6,149 nt of DNA from Actinomycetes bacterium (lineage in GTDB: Bacteria > Actinomycetota > Actinomycetes > Actinomycetales > Microbacteriaceae), in the NCBI GenBank assembly GCA_023432305.1, contig JAEYUT010000368.1, positions 1-6,149 on the forward strand. Direction: 5' to 3'. Position 1 is the first letter of the stretch, and each line of letters starts with the position of its first letter. Shown here piece after piece: positions 1 through 4,603 of this stretch. A program made the position numbers and the translations under genes. Under the pieces are notes generated by a model, which saw only the letters and a program-made list of their open reading frames with translations, was not told the DNA's origin and did no database searches.

Positions 1-15
1 GTCCTGGCCGGCTGA
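1..15 (+). CDS. Possible last codons of an upstream gene (partial)
   Basis: In frame 1 the window opens with Val-Leu-Ala-Gly followed by a TGA stop at 13-15, and a hairpin terminator begins 13-16 bases later, as expected after a gene end. Four residues cannot identify a product. In many actinobacteria rph (RNase PH) lies just upstream of rdgB, so an rph tail is a reasonable guess, but this is inference from synteny only. Frame 3 also stays open to a TGA at 27-29 and cannot be excluded as the real end. Confidence 0.3.
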   Translation, partial: VLAG

Positions 16-27
16 TCGCCTGCATCT

Positions 28-63
28 GAAGCCGCCCGTGTGCATTCGCCGCGGGCGGCTTTC
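28..63 (+). terminator. Intrinsic terminator after the upstream unit
   Basis: GCCGCCCG (31-38) and CGGGCGGC (52-59) form a perfect 8-bp GC stem around a 13-base loop. It extends by two A-T pairs (29-30 with 60-61) and is followed by a short T run (60-62). The T run is short, as is common in high-GC actinobacteria. The element separates the upstream unit from the surface-protein gene, so the latter probably has its own promoter in 64-150. Confidence 0.75.
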
Positions 64-78
64 GCATGGCCATTCGCC

Positions 79-92
79 GGGGAATATTCCCC
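79..92. promoter_or_regulatory. Perfect 14-bp palindrome, candidate operator
   Basis: GGGGAATATTCCCC is a perfect palindrome with an AT core. It stands out in this GC-rich stretch, between the upstream terminator and the surface-protein gene. It has no loop, so it looks more like a binding site for a dimeric regulator than an RNA hairpin. No regulator can be named from the sequence. Its AATATT core could also fall near a -10 region. Function is inferred from symmetry and position only. Confidence 0.45.
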
Positions 93-125
93 ACCGAGGA
101 GCGATCTGTGGCATCGTATGGCGGG

Positions 126-145
126 GCGGCGCGGGCGAGCGCCGC
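126..145 (+). promoter_or_regulatory. Leader hairpin in front of the surface-protein ribosome site
   Basis: GCGGCGC (126-132) and GCGCCGC (139-145) are perfect inverted repeats around a 6-base loop, with a possible extra G-U pair (125 with 146). The stem ends a few bases before the AAGGGGGA ribosome site (149-156) of the gene starting at 163. If transcribed, it would be a stable 5' UTR hairpin that could stabilise the mRNA or tune translation. It has no T run after it, so it is not a normal terminator. Confidence 0.4.
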
Positions 146-162
146 TGAAAGGGGGACAGAGT

Positions 163-1191
163 ATGGCCAACGCGGCTCTCAGAGCAGGGATCGCGACGGT
201 GGTCGGCGGAGCACTCGCGCTCGGCGGAGGGGCGCTGAGCGCCTCAGCCGATCCCACGACGGAGCCCCGCTGCACCGAGGCGGTGTATCACGCAGGCAAC
301 GACGATCCGCTTCCGGACTGGTACACGTGGTGCGTCCCGGTCTACGGCGCGGGGCACGTGCAGTTCACCCTCACGGTGCCCGAGGGCGTGCTGCCTGCCG
401 ACTTCGACGTGATCGCGATGGAGCGCGATGACGACGCCGACGCCGCGCACATCGAGGTCTACTGGCCGGAGGTGATCACGGGTGAGGGCTCCTGGGTGAA
501 CCCGTACGAGCTGCATGAGTCCTCGACGCCGACCTCGCTGGAGGTCAGGGGCGCGGTGCTCGCGCCCGTCGCATATGTGGATGCCGTCGCCGACGCCGAT
601 CTGCCGGAGGGCGTTCGCGCATCGTGTCATATGAGCCACTGGCTGGATGCGGAGTGGGCGAGATACCGGGCGGTGTTCACGCCCGTCGAGACCACGTTCC
701 GCCTCGTGGGTTCGGACGGCGTCACGTATGAGGCCGCCGTGACGGTGGCGCCCCGAACGCTCTACGCACTCGTCGGTGATCACGCGATCTGTCTCAGTGA
801 CGGTGTGGTCGCCGCTCTCTACCACTCCGACACCGATCAGGCCGCTCCTGATTCGATCACGGGGACGACCCTGATGCTCGTCATGCAGATGCTTCCGATC
901 ACGCCGTCGTTCGCCGAGATGGACCCGTGGATTCGCGCATACCTCGCTGATCCCGATCGAGCGCCGTTCGACGAGTTCGAGAGGACGGTGCCGAGCACGC
1001 ACCTCGGCACGTTCGCCTTCGTCGATCCGACCGCCAGCCCGGGGGACGCCGACCCGCCCGCGGAAGTGCTCGCCGCGACGGGCGCCCACGGGGCAGAGAG
1101 TGCCGGTATCGCGGCACTTCTTCTCGGGGCCGTCGGGGTCGCGCTTCTGGCGCGGCGCTCACGAGCGAAGGCCGCGATCGACGCACCGTAG
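163..1191 (+). CDS. Secreted LAATG-type (sortase-anchored) surface protein, function unknown
   Basis: 342 residues. The N terminus looks like a Sec signal peptide: R7, a hydrophobic Ala/Gly/Leu core (8-25) and an Ala-Ser-Ala site with likely cleavage after A29. The C terminus has the sortase layout: LAATG at 303-307, a hydrophobic segment (about 313-330) and a basic RRSRAK tail. LAxTG is the type recognised by class E sortases of high-GC Gram-positives. The mature part carries four cysteines (C37, C57, C155, C210), enough for two disulfides, and is acidic (an Asp-rich stretch follows VIAMERDDD). I recognise no domain. ATG 163 is chosen because AAGGGGGA lies 6 bases upstream and the signal peptide starts cleanly there. 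In-frame ATG 118 would add a basic 15-residue extension (MAGRRGRAPLKGGQS) but has no well-spaced ribosome site. Codon use resembles its neighbours. It ends 9 bases before rdgB. Secretion and anchoring are well supported; the role is unknown. Confidence 0.85.
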   Translation: MANAALRAGIATVVGGALALGGGALSASADPTTEPRCTEAVYHAGNDDPLPDWYTWCVPVYGAGHVQFTLTVPEGVLPADFDVIAMERDDDADAAHIEVYWPEVITGEGSWVNPYELHESSTPTSLEVRGAVLAPVAYVDAVADADLPEGVRASCHMSHWLDAEWARYRAVFTPVETTFRLVGSDGVTYEAAVTVAPRTLYALVGDHAICLSDGVVAALYHSDTDQAAPDSITGTTLMLVMQMLPITPSFAEMDPWIRAYLADPDRAPFDEFERTVPSTHLGTFAFVDPTASPGDADPPAEVLAATGAHGAESAGIAALLLGAVGVALLARRSRAKAAIDAP

Positions 1192-1200
1192 GCTCGGAGG
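1189..1200 (+). promoter_or_regulatory. Candidate -10 box (TAGGCT) for leaderless rdgB transcript
   Basis: TAGGCT (1189-1194) matches the actinobacterial TANNNT -10 element and ends 6 bases before the GTG start at 1201, so transcription would start at or next to the start codon. The TAG is also the stop codon of the surface-protein gene. GGAGG (1196-1200) touches the start codon with no spacer, which is too close for a normal ribosome site. No convincing -35 box is visible. Confidence 0.45.
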
Positions 1201-1779
1201 GTGACCACGTTCGTTCTCGCCACCCACAACGCACACAAGGTGGAGGAGCTGCGCCGCATCCTCGGCGCGCGGCTCGGCACCCATGAGCTCGTCGGCTACG
1301 ACGGCCCGGAGCCGGTGGAAGACGGCGACACGTTCGAAGCGAACGCGCTCATCAAGGCCCGTGCCGCATATGCGCACAGCGGCCTCCCGTCGATCGCCGA
1401 CGACTCCGGGATCTCGGTGCGCGCCCTCGGCGGCGACCCCGGCATCCGCTCGGCGCGCTACGCGGGAACCGGCGACTCGAACGACAACAACGCCCTCCTG
1501 CTGACGAACCTGGAGGGGGCGTCCGACCGATCCGCCGACTTCGTGTGCGTGGCGGCGCTCGTGGATGGCGAGACCGAGATCGTCGTACGCGGCACGTGGC
1601 CGGGGCGCGTGCTCGAGCAGCCCTCGGGAGCGAACGGATTCGGCTACGACCCGATCTTCCAGCCTGACGGACTCGAGGTCGCGGCGGCTGAGCTCACCCC
1701 CGACGAGAAGAACGCGATCAGCCACCGCGCGCAGGCGTTCGGGGAGCTCGTCGCGAAGCTGCGCGAACTGTACGGCTGA
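1201..1779 (+). CDS. rdgB: RdgB/HAM1-family XTP/dITP diphosphatase
   Basis: 192 residues, the usual family length. The enzyme hydrolyses non-canonical purine nucleoside triphosphates (XTP, dITP, ITP) to the monophosphate and pyrophosphate, keeping deaminated purines out of DNA and RNA; it is cytosolic and Mg-dependent. The motifs are complete: N-terminal FVLATHNAHKVEEL (4-17), DTFEANALIKA (43-53), the catalytic IADDSG loop (65-70, with D68 the likely general base) followed by LGGDPGIRSARYAG, the base-pocket GFGYDP (146-151), and the C-terminal SHR (174-176). GTG 1201 is the only sensible start, because an in-frame TAG lies just upstream at 1189 and the family motif begins within a few residues. 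The surface-protein gene ends 9 bases upstream, so the two may be partly co-transcribed, but a promoter seems to sit in the junction. The next gene is 68 bases downstream and no terminator is obvious between them. Confidence 0.95.
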   Translation: MTTFVLATHNAHKVEELRRILGARLGTHELVGYDGPEPVEDGDTFEANALIKARAAYAHSGLPSIADDSGISVRALGGDPGIRSARYAGTGDSNDNNALLLTNLEGASDRSADFVCVAALVDGETEIVVRGTWPGRVLEQPSGANGFGYDPIFQPDGLEVAAAELTPDEKNAISHRAQAFGELVAKLRELYG

Positions 1780-1835
1780 GCACGAGAGTCATTCCCGACA
1801 AGCCGGAACCGGCGTCCGCCTCCGCGTGATCGGCC

Positions 1836-1847
1836 TAGCCTGGAGGC
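1836..1847 (+). promoter_or_regulatory. Candidate -10 box (TAGCCT) at the start of the CDF gene
   Basis: TAGCCT (1836-1841) fits TANNNT and ends exactly 6 bases before the ATG at 1848, the same distance as at rdgB. GGAGG (1842-1846) fills the gap, one base from the start codon, too close for efficient Shine-Dalgarno use. The layout suggests a leaderless mRNA for the exporter-regulator pair. A clear -35 hexamer at 17-18 bases is not visible, and the rest of the 1780-1847 gap shows only a small GCCG/CGGC dyad (1802-1813). Confidence 0.5.
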
Positions 1848-2768
1848 ATGGGTCACGGGCACGATCATGGCGCCGCCGAGCGCGGAGCGGGCAACCGCGT
1901 CCGCATCGCGATCGCGCTCGCGATCACGCTCACCGTGCTCGTCGCCGAGCTCGTGGGGGCGGCGATCTCGGGCTCCCTGGCACTGCTGGGCGACGCCGGG
2001 CACATGTCGAGCGATGCCATCGGCCTCGCCGTGGCGCTCGTCGCCTCCGTCGTCGCCGCGAGGCCGGCGACCGACCGTCACACGTTCGGATTCCAGCGCG
2101 TCGAGGTTCTCGGCGCGCTCATCAACGGCACGATCCTGAGTGTCGTCGCCGTCTTCGTCGCCGTCGAGGGCGTGAAGCGCCTTGTGGCGGGGGTTCAGCA
2201 CATCGATGCCGCTCCGATGCTCGTCATCGCCGTGATCGGACTGCTCGCCAACATCGTCGCGTTCGCCGTGCTGCGCGGCGGCGATCGCACCTCGATCAAC
2301 CTGCGCGGGGCCCTCCTCGAGGTGTTCGGCGACATGCTCGGATCGATCGCGGCGATCGCCGCCGCTGCCGTCATCCTGCTCACCGGGTTCGTGCAGGCCG
2401 ATGCGATCGCGTCTCTCGTGATCGCGGCGCTCATCGCCCCGCGTGCCGCCATCCTGCTGCGGGATGTCATCCGGGTGCTCACCGAATCCGCCCCGCGTGA
2501 CCGCGACGTCGAGCAGATCCGCTCCCATCTGCGCGAGACGCCGGGCGTCGTGGATGTGCACGACGTGCACATCTGGGACATCACCTCCGGCTCGCCCGTC
2601 TTCACCGCTCACGTGTCGGTCGACCCGGAGGTGTTCGTGCGCGGCGAGACAGGTCCGCTGCTCGAGGAGCTGAGCGCGTGCCTCGCGGGACACTTCGACG
2701 TCGCGCATTCGACGTTCCAGCTGGAGCCCGCCGGCCACCCGACCTGTGAGGAGCACAGCCATCGCTAG
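1848..2768 (+). CDS. Cation diffusion facilitator (CzcD/ZitB-type divalent metal efflux)
   Basis: 306 residues, full family length. CDF proteins are cytoplasmic-membrane antiporters exporting Zn(II), Mn(II), Co(II) or similar in exchange for protons. The sequence shows a His-rich N terminus (MGHGHDHG), six membrane segments (about 18-40, 44-71, 86-108, 122-143, 155-180, 184-197) and a cytosolic ferredoxin-like C-terminal domain (about 213-292) with VHDVHIWDITSG (237-248). The tail is rich in His and Cys (H297, C300, H303, H305). The TM2 half of the transport site is intact (H52, D56 in GHMSSD). In TM5 the usual His is Glu (E158, D162 in EVFGDMLGS), giving an HD/ED site rather than the HD/HD of classic zinc exporters; similar Glu variants exist in actinobacterial homologues as far as I recall. 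The gene overlaps the downstream MntR-type regulator, so Mn as well as Zn is a possible substrate. I leave the symbol blank because the substrate is unsettled. Confidence 0.93.
   Translation: MGHGHDHGAAERGAGNRVRIAIALAITLTVLVAELVGAAISGSLALLGDAGHMSSDAIGLAVALVASVVAARPATDRHTFGFQRVEVLGALINGTILSVVAVFVAVEGVKRLVAGVQHIDAAPMLVIAVIGLLANIVAFAVLRGGDRTSINLRGALLEVFGDMLGSIAAIAAAAVILLTGFVQADAIASLVIAALIAPRAAILLRDVIRVLTESAPRDRDVEQIRSHLRETPGVVDVHDVHIWDITSGSPVFTAHVSVDPEVFVRGETGPLLEELSACLAGHFDVAHSTFQLEPAGHPTCEEHSHR
2744..2763 (+). promoter_or_regulatory. Ribosome site in a hairpin loop, followed by ATC, at the regulator start
   Basis: CTGTG (2744-2748) and CACAG (2754-2758) are perfect inverted repeats whose 5-base loop is AGGAG, a good Shine-Dalgarno core. 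Seven bases after it comes ATC (2761-2763), in frame with the regulator and in the position where a start codon would be expected. The only standard start nearby, GTG 2746, overlaps the ribosome site itself and has none upstream. The site lies within the last codons of the CDF gene, so translation is probably coupled to it. Confidence 0.5.
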
Positions 2769-3390
2769 GACCGCGTCTTCGACCGTCGAGGACTATCTGA
2801 AAGTCATACACGGCCACACCGAGTGGCAGGATGCGCCGATCACGGGCTCGCAGCTCGCCGCGCGACTGGGGCTCGTGCCGTCGACCGTCACCGAGATGGT
2901 GAAGAAGCTCGCCAAGCAAGGTCTCGTGACCCATAGGCCGTACGGTGCGATCGAGCTCACCGATGAGGGCCGCGCGCAGGCTCTGCGGATGGTGCGCCGC
3001 CACCGACTGGTGGAGACATGGCTCGTGGAGGGCTTCGGCTACGACTGGGATGAGGTGCATGACGAGGCCGAGGTGCTCGAGCATGTGCTGAGCGACCGGA
3101 TGCTCGACGCGATCGATGCCCAGCTGGGGCACCCGACGCGCGACCCCCACGGGGATCCGATCCCGGCGCCCGACGGCACCATCACGAGACCGGAGGCGGT
3201 GCTCGCGGCGTCGTTGGATCCTGGAACGGTGGGCAGGGTGGCGCGCATCAGCGATCGCGACGGAGACGTGCTGCGCCGGATCAGCGACGACGGCATCGGG
3301 CTCGACACGATCGTCACAGCCGGGGAGCTGGATGCGGATGTCGCCGAGGCGGTGTGGCTGGTGCCGCTGCGGGGTTCGCGCATCGCCTGA
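2746..3390 (+). CDS. mntR: DtxR/MntR-family metal-dependent transcriptional regulator (Mn-type ligands)
   Basis: 214 residues if GTG 2746 is used, 209 if ATC 2761 is used. It is a cytosolic dimeric repressor or activator that binds DNA when loaded with Mn(II) or Fe(II). Winged helix-turn-helix: about 14-75, with recognition helix around VPSTVTEMVKKL (44-55). The dimerisation and metal domain follows (about 76-145). An SH3-like C-terminal domain (about 150-212) makes it the long, DtxR/IdeR-like form rather than the short Bacillus MntR. Ligand positions favour manganese: D16 in EDYL matches MntR Asp8, where DtxR has Met10. E109 in HDEAEVLEH matches MntR Glu99, where DtxR has Cys102. E112 and H113 match the shared Glu-His pair. 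H86, E90 and H105 match the DtxR ancillary site (His79, Glu83, His98). It overlaps the CDF gene by 23 bases (GTG start), so the two are almost certainly one operon. SirR/IdeR-like annotation would be the alternative name. Confidence 0.88.
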   Translation: MRSTAIARTASSTVEDYLKVIHGHTEWQDAPITGSQLAARLGLVPSTVTEMVKKLAKQGLVTHRPYGAIELTDEGRAQALRMVRRHRLVETWLVEGFGYDWDEVHDEAEVLEHVLSDRMLDAIDAQLGHPTRDPHGDPIPAPDGTITRPEAVLAASLDPGTVGRVARISDRDGDVLRRISDDGIGLDTIVTAGELDADVAEAVWLVPLRGSRIA

Positions 3391-3413
3391 CGGCGCCGAG
3401 CGATCAGCGGGGA

Positions 3414-4187
3414 TCAGTCGTCGAGCACGTCCGGGTCGAGGGCGATCGCGTCTCCGCTGAGCGGCGCGTCCTCTCCGCGAGCACGGGCGCGGCGCGCCTT
3501 GATGACGCCCTGCACGTAGTGGAACACCGTGGGGATCACGGCGAGGGCGATTGCGCACAGCAGGATGACGTCGATGTACTCGATCACGAAGTCGGCGATC
3601 GGCTCGAAGTAGCCGAGCAGGAAGCCGGCGAACGTGAGACCCGCGCCCCAGATGGCGGCGCCGACCGCGTTGTAGAGCGAGTAGCGCTTGTAGTTCATGT
3701 GCGCGACGCCCGCCGCGATGGGGGCGAAGGTGCGCACGATGGGAACGAACCGCGCCACGACGATGGCAAGCGGGCCCCACTTCTCCATGAAGGCGTTCGT
3801 GCGCAGCACGTTCTCCTTGGAGAACAGGCCGCTCTCTTTGCGCTCGAAGATCGCGGGGCCGGTCTTGTGGCCGATCACATACCCCAGCTCGCCGCCGGCG
3901 AACGCGGCCACCATGATCGAGAGGCAGACGAGCCAGATCGGGATCTGGATTCCGGTGCCGGCTTCCGTCATCGTCCCGGTGAAGGTGAGCAGCCCGGTGA
4001 TGATGAGCAGGGTGTCGCCGGGCAGGATGAAGCCCACCAGCAGACCGGTCTCGGCGAAGACGATGAGACACACTACGAGCAGGGCCCAGGGGCCTGCTTC
4101 GACGATGATCGAGTGCGGATCGAGCCAGGGGATCAGGGCGGTGGGCGCGGCGGCGAACAGTGTTGCGAGAAGTGTGGTGAGGGGCAC
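3414..4187 (-). CDS. DedA-family (VTT/SNARE-associated domain) membrane protein
   Basis: 257 residues, slightly above the usual 200-220 because of a polar tail. DedA proteins sit in the cytoplasmic membrane; members have been linked to undecaprenyl-phosphate recycling and to proton-dependent envelope homeostasis. The signature is complete: FAETGLLVGFILPGDTLL (44-61) with E46 and D58, and ARFVPIVRTFAPIAAG (145-160) with R146 and R152. The spacings of 12 and 6 equal those of the essential acidic and arginine pairs of E. coli YqjA. Hydrophobic segments lie at about 34-70, 83-107, 138-162, 172-193 and 200-222, followed by a basic patch (KARRARAR, 230-237) and an acidic end. The GTG at 4187-4185 is preceded by GGAAG, 9 bases away. 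It converges on the regulator gene with only 23 bases between the stops, and I see no convincing terminator there. The exact substrate is not readable from sequence. Confidence 0.93.
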   Translation of the reverse strand: MPLTTLLATLFAAAPTALIPWLDPHSIIVEAGPWALLVVCLIVFAETGLLVGFILPGDTLLIITGLLTFTGTMTEAGTGIQIPIWLVCLSIMVAAFAGGELGYVIGHKTGPAIFERKESGLFSKENVLRTNAFMEKWGPLAIVVARFVPIVRTFAPIAAGVAHMNYKRYSLYNAVGAAIWGAGLTFAGFLLGYFEPIADFVIEYIDVILLCAIALAVIPTVFHYVQGVIKARRARARGEDAPLSGDAIALDPDVLDD

Positions 4188-4241
4188 GCGTCAGATCTTC
4201 CTGGTCGTCGATCGATGTGGATCGGCGGGCGGGTTCGTTTC

Positions 4242-4247
4242 AGCGTA
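4242..4247 (-). promoter_or_regulatory. Candidate -10 box (TACGCT) for the DedA gene
   Basis: Read on the minus strand, TACGCT fits TANNNT and lies 54 bases before the GTG start, giving a leader of about 45-48 bases that includes a ribosome site (GGAAG). No good -35 match is seen at 17-18 bases. It is downstream of the tRNA hairpin, so the gene could be expressed separately from the tRNA. Confidence 0.3.
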
Positions 4248-4272
4248 GCGGCAACCGAGGGTGGGCGATCCT

Positions 4273-4285
4273 GGGGGTGACCCCC
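4273..4285 (-). terminator. GC hairpin downstream of the tRNA, possible terminator
   Basis: GGGGG (4273-4277) and CCCCC (4281-4285) form a 5-bp stem with a 3-base loop, 20 bases past the tRNA 3' end. A second symmetric block, TCGGCGCCGA (4289-4298), lies between. There is no T run on the minus strand, so termination is only suggested; the hairpin could instead protect or help process the tRNA 3' end. Confidence 0.35.
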
Positions 4286-4304
4286 GAATCGGCGCCGAGG
4301 TCGG

Positions 4305-4388
4305 TGGTGCGGGAGGCGGGGCTCGAACCCGCATGCCTTGCGGCACAGGAACCTAAATCCTGCGTGTCTACCATTCCACCACTCCCGC
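4305..4388 (-). tRNA. tRNA-Leu, anticodon UAG
   Basis: It folds as a complete class II cloverleaf. The acceptor GCGGGAG (from 4388) pairs perfectly with CTCCCGC, followed by discriminator A and an encoded CCA (4305-4307). The D stem is GTG/CAC with GG in the loop. The anticodon stem CAGGA/TCCTG closes the 7-base loop TTTAGGT, so positions 34-36 are TAG. The long variable arm is TGCC-GCAA-GGCA, and the T arm is GCGGG-TTCGAGC-CCCGC. The long variable arm and discriminator A fit leucine. It reads CUA and, by wobble, other CUN codons. Length is 81 bases plus CCA. Confidence 0.97.
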
Positions 4389-4397
4389 AGCGTGCCC

Positions 4398-4403
4398 AGT
4401 CTA
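4398..4403 (-). promoter_or_regulatory. Candidate -10 box (TAGACT) for the tRNA-Leu gene
   Basis: On the minus strand TAGACT ends 9 bases before the first tRNA nucleotide (4388), which would give a very short 5' leader for RNase P to remove. It has the same TAGNCT form as the two candidate boxes before rdgB and the CDF gene. A clear -35 hexamer is not seen. Confidence 0.45.
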
Positions 4404-4493
4404 TGGGCGCGGCAGGGGACCTCCGGGTCGGCTGAGGCGGCCAAACCCACCGGATGAGAGCCCCGCAGCGCCCCAGTTCGATGTTCGCCACGC

Positions 4494-4507
4494 GACAGAC
4501 GCCTGTC
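4494..4507. promoter_or_regulatory. Inverted repeat upstream of the FAD oxidoreductase, candidate operator
   Basis: GACAG (4494-4498) and CTGTC (4503-4507) are perfect inverted repeats around ACGC, whose inner CG keeps the symmetry: only one base pair of the 14-bp site is mismatched. It lies about 97 bases before the ATG at 4604, in the 215-base gap (4389-4603) between the divergent tRNA and oxidoreductase genes. That position suits an operator for a catabolic operon. The rest of the gap holds no gene I can support and no clear promoter for the + strand; CAATCT (4535-4540) is a weak -10 candidate. Confidence 0.35.
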
Positions 4508-4603
4508 ATGTCACACAGCAGTGCCCGTCGATGGCAATCTGAGACGTGCCTGCCCGAATCGCTCGGCTGGCTACACCCGAATCCGACGCGAATGGAAGCC
4601 CGC

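Noticed and set aside
108..431. Frame beginning at GTG 108 with GAGGAG six bases upstream
   Set aside because: The ribosome site looks good, but the product is Arg/Ser-rich with no recognisable pattern and overlaps the surface-protein gene in another frame; it reads like a GC-rich shadow.
1802..1813. GCCGGAACCGGC as a terminator after rdgB
   Set aside because: The stem is only about 4 bp with a tiny loop and no T run.
1826..1847. DtxR/IdeR or MntR operator over the CDF promoter
   Set aside because: CCTAGCCT resembles part of an iron-box half site, but there is no matching second half; the -10 reading explains it better.
3391..3413. Terminator between the converging regulator and DedA genes
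   Set aside because: Only CGGCGCCG and a short GATCAG direct repeat are present; no hairpin with a proper loop or T run.
2602..4071. Long open frame on the minus strand across the regulator and DedA genes
   Set aside because: The protein is Arg/His-rich low-complexity sequence. The overlapped regulator and DedA frames carry complete family motifs, so this is a shadow.
4454..4603. N-terminal extension of the FAD oxidoreductase from ATG 4454
   Set aside because: The 50 extra residues have no family resemblance, they cover the promoter region and candidate operator, and ATG 4604 has its own ribosome site.
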